Shown in pieces: positions 33,272 through 41,633 of a DNA stretch of 64,000 bases. Position 1 is the stretch's first letter. The number at the start of each line of letters is the position of its first letter. Location: assembly GCF_035918235.1 (NCBI RefSeq), contig NZ_CP109485.1, forward strand, positions 5,815,501 to 5,879,500, given 5' to 3'. A model generated the notes under the pieces. That model did no database searches, was not told the origin of the DNA, and was given only the letters and a program-made list of their open reading frames with translations. The DNA is from Streptomyces sp. NBC_01445 (GTDB taxonomy: Bacteria; Actinomycetota; Actinomycetes; Streptomycetales; Streptomycetaceae). A program made the position numbers and the translations under genes.

Positions 33272-34103
33272 TTCGATAGTCCTCTGCCGCTGCCTGGATC
33301 AGGGCCAGGGTCGCCTCTGGCGGCAGTGCGGCGGCCCTGAGCAGATCGTACGACTCCCGGTACTGCTTCACGAGGGCCGGATAATCGATGAGTTGGCCAC
33401 TGTGCAGGCTCTCCGCGTACACCACTGGTGGCGCATCCGAGAAGGTCATGATCCGGGTCATGCCCATCATGAACGGATGGGCTGCGGCGGTTTCCGGAAC
33501 GATCTGCAAAATGGAGCGGCTTGCGTGGACCACTTCCGCGATGTGATCCAGTAGTTCGGCCATCTCCTCGCGCGGGAGGACGCGGCGACGGATCAGCGAT
33601 TCGTCGAGGATTGCCCAGAACGAAGGGGGGTTCTCGGAGTCGAAGAGCCCTGCCCGCGCCATGCGGGCCGCCACCTTCTCCTCGACCTCTTCGCCCCTGG
33701 CCCGGGGCATGGCCGCCTGCACGATTGCGCGCGCGTACGCCGCCGTCTGAAGCAACCCAGGCACGATCATCGGCGCCCAGTCCTCGATGGTCTCCGCGTG
33801 CTGTTCCATCTCGGCGACGTCCGCGAAGTACTCCGCGTGCCCCGACTGCCGCGCCTTGCGCGCATCTTCACAACGCCGTTGGAAAAAGCCGTCGGTACCG
33901 AGCTTCTCGTCCACGTGCCTGGCCAGGTCCAGGGGCATACGGCGCTCGCCGCGCTCGATCTGGCTGAGGAACGGAACCCCACGGAAGCTTCCTTCTGCCA
34001 GTTGTTCGAGGGTGAGCTCCGCCAGTTCCCTCTTGAAGCGCAACTCGGCGCCGTAGAAAGAGGGGACGTTCGCCGACGCGTCGGGATCCTTGCGGGAGGA
34101 CAC
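33258..34103 (-). CDS. Helix-turn-helix regulator, Scr1/DUF5753 type
   Basis: The 281-residue protein has an XRE-type HTH near the N-terminus (LRFKRELAELTLEQLAEGSFRGVPFLSQIERGERRMP) and a long C-terminal DUF5753 ligand-like domain (EDWAPMIVPGLLQTAAYARAIVQA ... ESYDLLRAAALPPEATLALIQ). Such regulators form modules with DUF397 and GHKL ATPase genes, all three of which are here (33065, 34223). The GTG or ATG choice is not critical; the frame start at 34103 fits the family. The effector is unknown. Confidence 0.9.
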   Translation of the reverse strand: MSSRKDPDASANVPSFYGAELRFKRELAELTLEQLAEGSFRGVPFLSQIERGERRMPLDLARHVDEKLGTDGFFQRRCEDARKARQSGHAEYFADVAEMEQHAETIEDWAPMIVPGLLQTAAYARAIVQAAMPRARGEEVEEKVAARMARAGLFDSENPPSFWAILDESLIRRRVLPREEMAELLDHIAEVVHASRSILQIVPETAAAHPFMMGMTRIMTFSDAPPVVYAESLHSGQLIDYPALVKQYRESYDLLRAAALPPEATLALIQAAAEDYRNGKH

Positions 34104-34222
34104 AACTCACCACCACCGTTTGCCAGTTGCTCTGCGTAACCCAAACCCCTTTCACGCTACGCCGTCCACCGCCACTGTGTGACTGATTCGTCACGGAGTG
34201 CACTCGACGGGAAGGCGTACGC

Positions 34223-34642
34223 ATGCACCACCAAACCCCCACCGCTGCCGGCGCGGAGGTAGTGAGCCCGCCTGAACTGGCCGTCGAGCTGCTCGCCGTT
34301 CCGAAGGCCGTGCCTGAGCTGCGCAGAGCGGTGCGCGGGCACTTGGGTGCGGCCTGCTCCGAAGTGCAGCTCTGCGTGAGCGAGTTGCTGGGCAATGTGA
34401 TCCGGCATGTGGGAGAGGGGACGCCGGTTCGGGTGCGGGTGGCCCGCGTGGAGGGTGCCGGGGTCCGGGTCGAGGTCACGGATCCCGACCCGCGCGTCCT
34501 CCCCGTGCTCCTGTGCGCGACGGGGGAGGGCGAGTCGGGGCGGGGCCTCGTACTGCTGGACGCGGTGGCGCTGAGGTGGGGCGTGGAACAGGGCGCGGCG
34601 TCGAAGACGGTGTGGTGTGAGGTCGAAGCGGGGGAGGAGTAG
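34223..34642 (+). CDS. ATP-binding protein, HATPase_c
   Basis: The 139-residue GHKL-type ATPase has VRGHLGAACSEVQLCVSELLGNVIRHVGEG (N box), VEVTDPDPRVLPVLL (G1 region) and GRGLVLLDAVALRWG (G2), ending SKTVWCEV. It diverges from the HTH/DUF397 module and completes the common three-part arrangement. Its stop overlaps the GTG of a small downstream gene. Confidence 0.88.
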   Translation: MHHQTPTAAGAEVVSPPELAVELLAVPKAVPELRRAVRGHLGAACSEVQLCVSELLGNVIRHVGEGTPVRVRVARVEGAGVRVEVTDPDPRVLPVLLCATGEGESGRGLVLLDAVALRWGVEQGAASKTVWCEVEAGEE

Positions 34643-34881
34643 TGCTGCTCGCGCTGCTGGGGCGGGTGCTTGCGTGGCTGTTGCCGGGCGGGGGCACCAG
34701 GCGCCGGGCCGTCTCGGCGGCGAGGCCGGTGCCGGTAGCGCCGCCGCCCCCACGTGCGCGGCCCCGCAGCCCCTACGCCCGCGAGGCGGCGGCGGACCAC
34801 CGAGTCGACGTGTCCGACGAGCCGCTGACCCGCCCCTACTACCGCTACTACCGCCCGACGGAATCCATGTGCGCCGGTTGA
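34642..34881 (+). CDS. Small hypothetical protein
   Basis: The 79-residue product begins with a short hydrophobic stretch (MLLALLGRVLAWLLPGG) and continues as an Arg/Pro-rich segment ending in TRPYYRYYRPTESMCAG. It starts at a GTG overlapping the stop of the ATPase gene, which argues for translational coupling and against a chance frame. No family is recognised. Confidence 0.6.
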   Translation: MLLALLGRVLAWLLPGGGTRRRAVSAARPVPVAPPPPRARPRSPYAREAAADHRVDVSDEPLTRPYYRYYRPTESMCAG

Positions 34882-34904
34882 CCGGCTTGGGGAACACTGC
34901 CCGG

Positions 34905-35795
34905 ATGAGCACCGAAGCCTCCCGGACACCGCAGGAACGGGCCCTTCGTCATGTCGCCTCCGTGGCGTCGGGCCCGCCGGTGGACCCGTCGCTGCGGGTG
35001 ACGCTCAACTTCCACCCGGACCGCCTGCTGCACGGCAAGCCGATCCTGGACGCTCTGGCCGACGACGGCCTCTACCGCTCGCAGTTCGTCACGGGGACGA
35101 GTAATGGTGGGCTGACCGCGTATCCCGGCGGGGACCGGTGGCGCTGGGAGAGCCGGATCTTCGACGCTTCGTACGACGAGGCGCCTGCTCAAGAGCGGCC
35201 GGTCTACGGGGCGTTGAACTTCCGTCGTAAGCCGGTCGGCGGGGCGCCGAGGTTCGGTTCGGCGCACTTCAGGCTGACTGCCGAGGCGGTGTCGCGGACG
35301 ACGTTCTGCTACCCGGACAGTTTCCTTGAGCCCTCGGACTTCGGTGTCGCCGATCGCATGGGGCTCATCGACCTCGCCCTGGCCGACAATAAGGACGACC
35401 TCGACGACTACATCGAGGCACAGGTGCACGGGGCGGTGCGGCCGGACTGCCATGTGGAGGCGCTGGTTCTGGACCCGTGCTACCGGGGAACGCCCGTCGA
35501 GGCGGCGGTGTTGCGCCTCGACTGCCCGGTGGAGTGGCACGGCGGCTTCCGCCTCGGGGTCGAGGAACTCCGCCGTCACCCGGACTACCGAGGCCAGGAA
35601 TACGTCGACCTGGGCACGCGGATTGCCGTCGACGGCGTACTCGATCCCGGCATCATCGGAGACGCGGCGCGCGCCGACCGCTATGACCCGCAGTCGGTCA
35701 AGAAGGTGTGGCACTACTTGGCCCGATTCGGGGCGGGCACGACGACCGGGCCGAGCCGGGCGGGCTCACGGGCCGCCAGAATGCGGCCTGAGTGA
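34905..35795 (+). CDS. DUF3626 domain protein
   Basis: The 296-residue protein shows the DUF3626 signature near the N-terminus (VDPSLRVTLNFHPDRLLHGKPILDALADDGLYRSQFVTGTSNGGL) and GSAHFRLTAEAVSRTTFCYPDS in the middle. The central HFRL/CY pattern hints at an ADP-ribosyltransferase-like or toxin-type fold, but the family has no established function. The ATG at 34905 is 24 bp after the small gene at 34642, so it may share its transcript. Confidence 0.85.
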   Translation: MSTEASRTPQERALRHVASVASGPPVDPSLRVTLNFHPDRLLHGKPILDALADDGLYRSQFVTGTSNGGLTAYPGGDRWRWESRIFDASYDEAPAQERPVYGALNFRRKPVGGAPRFGSAHFRLTAEAVSRTTFCYPDSFLEPSDFGVADRMGLIDLALADNKDDLDDYIEAQVHGAVRPDCHVEALVLDPCYRGTPVEAAVLRLDCPVEWHGGFRLGVEELRRHPDYRGQEYVDLGTRIAVDGVLDPGIIGDAARADRYDPQSVKKVWHYLARFGAGTTTGPSRAGSRAARMRPE

Positions 35796-35800
35796 TCCAC

Positions 35801-35825
35801 CGCGGCCGGACATGACTCGGCCGCG
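35801..35825. terminator. Hairpin between convergent DUF3626 and afsS genes
   Basis: CGCGGCCG (35801-35808) pairs perfectly with CGGCCGCG (35818-35825) around a 9-base loop. It lies just past both stop codons. Confidence 0.55.
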
Positions 35826-35875
35826 ACGGCTCCCCCTCCGCGCCGCCGCGGCCGATCCCCGTCGGGAAGAAAGTC

Positions 35876-36049
35876 TTAGGCGTCCTTGGGCGGAGCCGGC
35901 ATGTGGCTGTCCAGGGTGACTATCGCGTCGTCGCTCGGCGGCGCGGGCATGTGGCTGTCCTGAGTGGTCACCTTGCCGTCGCTCGGCGGCGCGGGCATGT
36001 GGCTGTCCTGAGTAGTGATCTCTTCGCTCTTCTTCTTGGCGTCGCTCAT
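35876..36049 (-). CDS. afsS: AfsS-type regulatory peptide with three DSHMPAPP repeats
   Basis: The frame from ATG 36049 to TAA 35876 gives 57 residues: MSDAKKKSEE, then three near-identical units each containing T-x-DSHMPAPP (starting at about residues 12, 28 and 45). The S. coelicolor AfsS (AfsR2) peptide has 63 residues and three repeats of T--DxHMP-type sequence, and is the downstream target of AfsR. Here the peptide lies directly downstream of afsR on the same strand, as in that species. It is too short to be picked up by length-limited gene finding. AfsS raises antibiotic production through an unknown mechanism; it has no DNA-binding domain. A start-proximal hairpin and an AfsR/PhoP-like box lie upstream. 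Confidence 0.9.
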   Translation of the reverse strand: MSDAKKKSEEITTQDSHMPAPPSDGKVTTQDSHMPAPPSDDAIVTLDSHMPAPPKDA

Positions 36050-36089
36050 ACTCGCGAACTCCCATGGATTGACGGTGTGCTGGGTGGGA

Positions 36090-36133
36090 AACGCCCGTTC
36101 GGCAACTCCCCCGTGGGTCGCCGAACGGGCGTT
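36090..36133. promoter_or_regulatory. 14-bp perfect hairpin in the afsS leader
   Basis: Arms 36090-36103 (AACGCCCGTTCGGC) and 36120-36133 are exact complements with a 16-base loop, in the untranslated region between the AfsR/PhoP-like box and the afsS start. It could terminate afsR read-through or act as a leader structure. Confidence 0.55.
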
Positions 36134-36220
36134 CCGGGGCCGCTCACCCTATCTGTGAGGCCCGTGACAATCCGTCTGCCCCCCGACGCGACGGATCGAT
36201 GAATCGAGAGTCGCAGCTGC

Positions 36221-36241
36221 CCATAAACGTTCGATGAACGC
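36221..36241 (-). promoter_or_regulatory. AfsR/PhoP-type direct repeat upstream of afsS
   Basis: On the minus strand this contains GTTCATCGAAC followed directly by GTTTATGGG, two units with 11-bp period. In S. coelicolor AfsR and PhoP bind overlapping 11-bp GTTCA-type repeats in the afsS promoter. The box is 172-192 bp upstream of the afsS ATG, immediately after the afsR stop. Confidence 0.65.
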
Positions 36242-36253
36242 CAGCCCAGTGCG

Positions 36254-39253
36254 TCAGGCGGCGGCGACCGGAGTGAGAAGCTGACGCAGCTCTACGACCT
36301 CGGGAGCGTCCGACAGTTCATGGATGGCCAAAGCCTCTCGCCAGCAGGCTCGCGCTCGGTCGACCTGGGCAAGGGCGTCGAGAGAACGTCCAAGAAGCGT
36401 CAGCACGTTGGCGCGCATCCACTCGCCGCCTATGCAGCCGGTAGAGAGGGCCTGTTCCGCGTGCTGTGCGGCTTGCGCGGGTCGATGGGCCGAGAGATGT
36501 ACCTGGGCGAGGCGGTAATGCGTCGTGCCTTCCCACAGCCGCTGTCGGTTCTCCACGAAGACCTTCAGTGCCTCGGTGAGTTCTTCCAGCGCCTCGGCTT
36601 GCTCCCCCTTGTTGCTCAGCGCGATTCCCAGGGCGTACCGGGCGTTGGCGAGGCGAAAAGTCAGGCCCAGCTCGTCGTAGATCGTCACACCTTGGCGGGC
36701 CAGTTCGATGGCCGCTGTTGTGCGGCCCATGGAGACAAGGACCCGAGAGAGGTTGCAGACGGCGCTGGCCTCACCGGGACGATTCCCATCTGCCCGGAAC
36801 GACTCGATTGCCGTGAGCAAATGGGATTCGCTCAGTGCCGGCTCGTTTCGGAGAGCAGCGATGATCCCCTGTTCGTTGGGGGCGTTGCCGCTGGTCCATG
36901 GGTCGCCGGACCTGTGCCCAAGAGCTATGGCCTGGTCGGCCTCCGCGCCGGCTTCGTCGAACCTTCCGGCCCTGCTGAGAACTTGTGCAAGAGTCGTACG
37001 AGCTCGGCCCTCGGCGTGCGCTTCGCTGACGCCGGCCGCCGCGTCTCGCGCAGCCATGGCAACGACTTCGTAGCGCAATGCGCTGACTCCGGATTCGGCC
37101 AGGTCTTTCGAAGCCAGCAGGAGATCGACTGCCCGCCGCAGTGTGCCGGCCCCCAGCGACTGCTGAACGCAAGCCAGAATGCAAGCCGCCTCGGCGTGAA
37201 GCCAGTCCAGCGCCTTGCCGTCGTCCGTGAATTCCTGGCCCGGGTGGCGGGTCGCTTCCAAGTGATCCACCGTCCGATCCCCCGGCCGCTCTATCGCATA
37301 AACCCTGGCCGCCGTAGCCAAGTAGAAGTCCAGCAGCCGAGACATGGCCGCCTCCCGCTCCTCCGGCGGCAGTTCATCCCGTTCCGCGCACGCACGCGCG
37401 TAGAGCCGGACCAAGTCGTGGTAGCGGTAGCGGCCGGGTGCGGCGGATTCCAGCAATGACGTGTCGACCAGTGACTCCAGGAGGTCCTCGGTCGACTCGA
37501 CCGGCAGGTCCAGCACCGCCGCTGCCGCCGCCAGGGAGATGTCCGGGCCGTCCGCGAGCCCCAGCAACCGGAACGCTCGGGCCTGGGCCGGCTCCAACTG
37601 GCCGTAGCCCAGTTCGAACGTCGCCTTGACCGCCAGGTCGCCCGCCTGGAGTTCGTCCAGGCGGCGGCGCTCGTCCGCGAGTTTCGCCGCCAGGACCGAG
37701 ACCGTCCATGTGCGGCGGGCCGCCAGGCGCGACGCCGCGATGCGGATCGCCAAGGGGAGGAAGCCGCAGGCGGCGACCACGTCCAGGGCCGCTTCCCGTT
37801 CCGAGGCCACCCTCTCCGCGCCCACGATCTTCGTGAAGAGCTGGAGCGCCTCCTCCGGCGACATCACGTCCAGGTCCACGAGATGCGCGCCGACCAGGTC
37901 GACCATCCGCACCCGGCCCGTGATGAGCGCGGCGCAGCCCTCCGTGCCGGGGAGCAGGGGGCGGACCTGGGCGGCGTCGCGGGCGTTGTCCAGGAGGACC
38001 AGGACGCGGCGGCCGTCGAGCGTGGAGCGGTAGAGCGCGGAGCGCTCCTCCAGGGAGTCCGGGATCGCCGAGTCCGCCGTGCCGAGCGCGCGCAGGAACG
38101 AGCCGAGGACCGTCTCCGGCTCCGCCGCGCGCGAGCCCGCGCCCTGGAGGTCGACGTACAGCTGGCCGTCGGGGAACGAGGGGCGGGCGGCGTGGGCCAC
38201 GTGGACGGCGAGCGTGGTCTTTCCCACGCCGCCGATGCCGGCCACCGCCGACACCGCCATGACCTGGCCCTCCCCGTCGGGGGAGGAGGCCGAGGACAGG
38301 ATGTCGCGCAGCTCGGTCACGAATGAGGCGCGGCCCGTGAAGTCCGGGACCGTTGCCGGGAGCTGGGCGGGCCGGAGGGGGGCCGCCGAAGGTTCCGTCG
38401 TCGGGGTGGAGGGTTCCGCGAGCGCCGGGTCGGCCTGGAGGATGCGCTGCTGGAGTTCGGCGAGGCCGGGGCGCGGGTCGACGCCGAGTTCGTCGGCGAG
38501 GAGGCGGCGCGTGTCGGCGTAGACGGCGAGGGCCTCGGCCTGGCGGCCGGAGCGGTAGAGGGCCAGCATGAGCAGTTCGCGCAGGCGCTCGCGCAGGGGG
38601 TGCGCCGCGGTGAGGGCGGTGAGTTCGGAGACCGCGTCCGCGTGGCAGCCCTGCTCCAGGTCCATGTCGAGGCGGGATTCGAGCAGGCCGAGGCGCCATT
38701 CCTCGAGGCGGGCGCGCTGGGTCTCGGCGTACGGGCCGGGGATGTTGGCGAGAGGCTCGCCGTCCCACAGGGCCAGCGCCCGGTTGACCAGCTCGCGCGC
38801 CTTGCACAGGTCCCCGGCGCCCCGGGCCTTCTCGGCGTCGGAGCGCAGCGCCTCCGCCGCGGCCAGGTCGAGCGCGTCGCCGCTGACGGAGCGGATCGCG
38901 TAGCCGCCGGACTCGCTGACGAGGACGCCGGGGTCGAGGATCTTGCGCAGGCGGGAGGCGTACGTACGGACCGCGGCGAGGGCCTGCGAGGGGGGCTCGT
39001 CGCCCCACAGGGCGTCGATCAGCTCGGCGGCCGTCGCCGTGCGGCCCTCGCGCAGCAGGAGCGCCGCGAGCAGGGCGCGCTGCTGTGGGGAGCCCGTGGT
39101 CAGGGGCTCATCGCCGCGCCAGGCGCGCACCGGGCCGAGCACACTGAAGCGCAGGCCCGCCGGGACCTCCGTGGCCTCGGGCAGCTCGGCGCTCCCGGTG
39201 CCCTCGGAGGTCCCGGCGCACCGCTGCTCCGGTACCCGCGGTACACCGTCCAT
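36254..39253 (-). CDS. afsR: AfsR-type SARP transcriptional activator with NB-ARC and TPR domains
   Basis: The 999-residue protein has an N-terminal OmpR-like winged helix (LRFSVLGPVRAWRGDEPL ..., residues about 33-110), a bacterial transcriptional activation domain (BTAD, about 115-265), an NB-ARC ATPase with P-loop GIGGVGKTT near residue 340, and C-terminal TPR repeats. This is the full AfsR layout (993 residues in S. coelicolor). AfsR integrates signals from AfsK and other kinases, hydrolyses ATP/GTP and recruits RNA polymerase to the afsS promoter. The start at 39253 (MDGVPRVPEQ) is chosen over 39271 because AGGGGGCAG lies just upstream and it matches the known AfsR N-terminus. afsS follows on the same strand. 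Confidence 0.93.
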   Translation of the reverse strand: MDGVPRVPEQRCAGTSEGTGSAELPEATEVPAGLRFSVLGPVRAWRGDEPLTTGSPQQRALLAALLLREGRTATAAELIDALWGDEPPSQALAAVRTYASRLRKILDPGVLVSESGGYAIRSVSGDALDLAAAEALRSDAEKARGAGDLCKARELVNRALALWDGEPLANIPGPYAETQRARLEEWRLGLLESRLDMDLEQGCHADAVSELTALTAAHPLRERLRELLMLALYRSGRQAEALAVYADTRRLLADELGVDPRPGLAELQQRILQADPALAEPSTPTTEPSAAPLRPAQLPATVPDFTGRASFVTELRDILSSASSPDGEGQVMAVSAVAGIGGVGKTTLAVHVAHAARPSFPDGQLYVDLQGAGSRAAEPETVLGSFLRALGTADSAIPDSLEERSALYRSTLDGRRVLVLLDNARDAAQVRPLLPGTEGCAALITGRVRMVDLVGAHLVDLDVMSPEEALQLFTKIVGAERVASEREAALDVVAACGFLPLAIRIAASRLAARRTWTVSVLAAKLADERRRLDELQAGDLAVKATFELGYGQLEPAQARAFRLLGLADGPDISLAAAAAVLDLPVESTEDLLESLVDTSLLESAAPGRYRYHDLVRLYARACAERDELPPEEREAAMSRLLDFYLATAARVYAIERPGDRTVDHLEATRHPGQEFTDDGKALDWLHAEAACILACVQQSLGAGTLRRAVDLLLASKDLAESGVSALRYEVVAMAARDAAAGVSEAHAEGRARTTLAQVLSRAGRFDEAGAEADQAIALGHRSGDPWTSGNAPNEQGIIAALRNEPALSESHLLTAIESFRADGNRPGEASAVCNLSRVLVSMGRTTAAIELARQGVTIYDELGLTFRLANARYALGIALSNKGEQAEALEELTEALKVFVENRQRLWEGTTHYRLAQVHLSAHRPAQAAQHAEQALSTGCIGGEWMRANVLTLLGRSLDALAQVDRARACWREALAIHELSDAPEVVELRQLLTPVAAA

Positions 39254-39382
39254 CGCTGCCCCCTGCCGCATGCGTCAGATCCAAAGACGACGAGGCCAGT
39301 TTGCCTTGTTCATGGCGGATACGTCAGCCGCGCGAGACAGCCATCACAGACACCTCACCTCATGTCCCCGCCGTCCAGAGAG

Positions 39383-39397
39383 CTGACGGGTCGTCAG
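39383..39397. promoter_or_regulatory. Palindromic operator, site 10
   Basis: CTGACGGGTCGTCAG is a perfect copy, 22 bp upstream of the amidohydrolase ATG and 130 bp from the divergent afsR start. Confidence 0.75.
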
Positions 39398-39418
39398 ATC
39401 GGCGCTACCGTGGTCGAC

Positions 39419-40687
39419 ATGGAGACCACGGAGACCAAGAAGGAGACCGGGGAGAGCCCGCGTGCCTTTCCCCGGATCATTTCGGTGGATGACCACACTG
39501 TGGAACCGCCCGGCGTCTGGCAGGACCGCCTCCCGGCCAAGTACCGGGACGAAGGCCCGCGCATCGTGCGCGCCCCCCTGAAGGAAATGACGTTCCTGGG
39601 CGGCAAGTTCGCGCCCGTCATGGGCGCGCCCGGGGAGGAGGGGCCGATAGGTGACTGGTGGGTCTACGAAGACCTGCACCGGCCCCTCACCCGACTCGAC
39701 ACCGCCGTCGGATACGACCGCGACGAGATCAAGCTCGAGGTCATCACGTACGAGCAGATGCGCAAGGGCTCGTACGACGTGCCCGCCCGGCTCGCCGACA
39801 TGGACGTCAACCACGTCCAGTCCGCGCTCTGTTTCCCCACCTTCCCGCGTTTTTGCGGGCAGACGTTCACCGAGGCCAAGAACCGCGAGCTCGGGCTGCT
39901 CGGTGTGCGCGCGTACAACGACTGGATGGTGGAGGAGTGGTGCGGGCCGCAGGCCCAGGGGCGGCTGATACCGCTCACCCTCGTCCCGCTGTGGGATGCC
40001 GAGCTCGCCGCGGCGGAGGTGCGACGCAACGCCGCCCGGGGCGTGCGTGCCGTCGCCTTCTCCGAGATACCGCCCCACCTGGGCCTGCCCTCCGTCCACA
40101 CGGACGAGTGGGACCCCTTCCTGCGGGCCTGTGACGAGACCGGCACCGTCATCGCCATGCACATCGGGTCGTCCAGCAAGATGCCGTCGACCTCGCCCGA
40201 CGCGCCGCCCGCCGTCGGCTCGACCATCACCTTCGCCAACTGCTGCTTCTCGATGGTCGACTGGCTGATGAGCGGCAAGTTCGAGCGCTTCCCGAACCTC
40301 AGGATCATGTATGCCGAGGGCCAGATCGGCTGGATCCCGTACATCCTGGAGCGCGCGGATGTGGTCTGGGAGGAGAACCGCGGCTGGGGCGGCGTCGCCG
40401 ACAAGGTCCGCAAGCGGCCCTCCGAGTACTTCGCCGACCACGTATACGGCTGCTTCTTCGACGACGCGTTCGGGCTCAGGAACCTCGACGCGATCGGCGT
40501 GGCGAACGTGCTCTACGAGACCGACTACCCGCACTCCGACTCCACCTGGCCGAAGTCCAAGGAGGTCGGCGAGGCGCAGATGGGGCACCTGGACGCGGAC
40601 GTCGTCGAGCGCATCGTGCGCGGCAACGCCATCGACCTGCTGGGGCTGACCGACGACGGGCTCTGGGCGGGGCAGGGTGGTGAGTGA
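39419..40687 (+). CDS. Amidohydrolase family protein (ACMSD-like metal-dependent hydrolase)
   Basis: The 422-residue protein has the amidohydrolase-2 (ACMSD/hydratase-lyase) TIM-barrel pattern. RIISVDDHTVEPPGVW is at the N-terminus, an HIGSSSKMPSTSPDAPP segment includes a metal-site His, RIMYAEGQIGWIPYILERADVVWEE follows, and a final NVLYETDYPHSDSTWPKS carries the catalytic Asp. Members hydrolyse or decarboxylate cyclic substrates; related actinobacterial proteins sit in sterol and terpene clusters. It leads an operon with an LLM enzyme and an SDR behind operator site 10. The specific reaction is not predictable. Confidence 0.88.
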   Translation: METTETKKETGESPRAFPRIISVDDHTVEPPGVWQDRLPAKYRDEGPRIVRAPLKEMTFLGGKFAPVMGAPGEEGPIGDWWVYEDLHRPLTRLDTAVGYDRDEIKLEVITYEQMRKGSYDVPARLADMDVNHVQSALCFPTFPRFCGQTFTEAKNRELGLLGVRAYNDWMVEEWCGPQAQGRLIPLTLVPLWDAELAAAEVRRNAARGVRAVAFSEIPPHLGLPSVHTDEWDPFLRACDETGTVIAMHIGSSSKMPSTSPDAPPAVGSTITFANCCFSMVDWLMSGKFERFPNLRIMYAEGQIGWIPYILERADVVWEENRGWGGVADKVRKRPSEYFADHVYGCFFDDAFGLRNLDAIGVANVLYETDYPHSDSTWPKSKEVGEAQMGHLDADVVERIVRGNAIDLLGLTDDGLWAGQGGE

Positions 40688-41633
40688 CCCCATGACGTCC
40701 GGGACGTCGCACCTCGCCTACGGCATCCAGCTCCCCGTCCAGTCCCAGTCCACGATGTACGCCGAGGGCTGGGAGGCCGGGGCCGGCGCCGCCGACCTCG
40801 CCGAGATCGCCCGCACCGCCGACCGCACAGGCTTCGACTACATCGCCTGCTGCGACCACGTCGCCATCCCGCGCCGCCTCGCCGACGCGATGAGCACCGT
40901 CTGGTACGACCCGGTGGCCACGCTCGCCTACCTCGCGGGCATCACCGAGAACGTGCGCCTCATGAGCCACGTCGCGATCGTCGGCCTGCGCCATCCGCTG
41001 GCCACCGCCAAGCAGTACGCCACCCTCGACCATCTCTCCGGGGGCCGCCTGATCCTCGGGGTCGGGGCAGGGCACGTACAGGAGGAGTTCGAGGCGCTCG
41101 GGGTCGACTTCACGCGGCGCGGGGCCGTGCTCGACGAGGCCCTGGACGCGCTGAAGGCGGCGCTCGGGCCCGAGGAGTATCCGTCGTTCAAGGGGGAGCG
41201 GTACGCGTTCGAGGGGCTCGGGCAGCGGCCGCGTCCCGCGCAGAGCCGCGTCCCCGTGTGGGTGGGCGGCTCCTCGGCTCCCGCTGTGCGCCGCGCCGCC
41301 GTGAAGGGGGACGGGTGGCTGCCGCAGGGGGACACGCGCGAGCAACTGCCTGGACAGATCGCGAAGTTGAAGCGGCTGCGGGAGGAGGCGGGCATCGAGC
41401 CTCCCGTCACCGTGGGAGCGATCGCCGAGCCCCTGTACGTGGGCGAGCCCGCGTGGCATGTCGGCCGACGCACCCTGTCCGGCGCCCCGCAGGCCCTCGC
41501 CGAGTCGCTGCGCGCGTACGGCGCGATGGGCGTGAACCAGATCCAGGTCCGGTTCCGCTCCCGGAGCCTGGGTGAACTCACCGACCAGATGGCGGCGTTC
41601 GGCGCCGACGTCGCTCCGCACCTGAACGACTGA
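40677..41633 (+). CDS. LLM class F420-dependent oxidoreductase
   Basis: The 318-residue TIM-barrel protein follows the luciferase-like/F420 pattern: [62 protein letters not shown] and PVWVGGSSAPAVRRAAVKGDGWLP. These match the mycobacterial Rv-type F420-dependent subgroup rather than true monooxygenases. The GTG at 40677 is used; GTG 40680 and ATG 40692 are alternatives because the gene overlaps the end of the amidohydrolase gene. It is the second gene of the operator-10 operon. The three-gene set could oxidise an alcohol or enone in the same route. Confidence 0.87.
   Translation: MVSDPMTSGTSHLAYGIQLPVQSQSTMYAEGWEAGAGAADLAEIARTADRTGFDYIACCDHVAIPRRLADAMSTVWYDPVATLAYLAGITENVRLMSHVAIVGLRHPLATAKQYATLDHLSGGRLILGVGAGHVQEEFEALGVDFTRRGAVLDEALDALKAALGPEEYPSFKGERYAFEGLGQRPRPAQSRVPVWVGGSSAPAVRRAAVKGDGWLPQGDTREQLPGQIAKLKRLREEAGIEPPVTVGAIAEPLYVGEPAWHVGRRTLSGAPQALAESLRAYGAMGVNQIQVRFRSRSLGELTDQMAAFGADVAPHLND

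Noticed and set aside
35766..36065. A 99-residue minus-strand frame over the afsS gene
   Set aside because: It is in another frame of the same repeats. The 57-residue AfsS frame has the recognised repeat pattern.
39263..39278. CTGCCG...CGTCAG just upstream of afsR
   Set aside because: The left half differs and the spacing is one base too long, so it is not counted as a regulon site, although it is noted for afsR.
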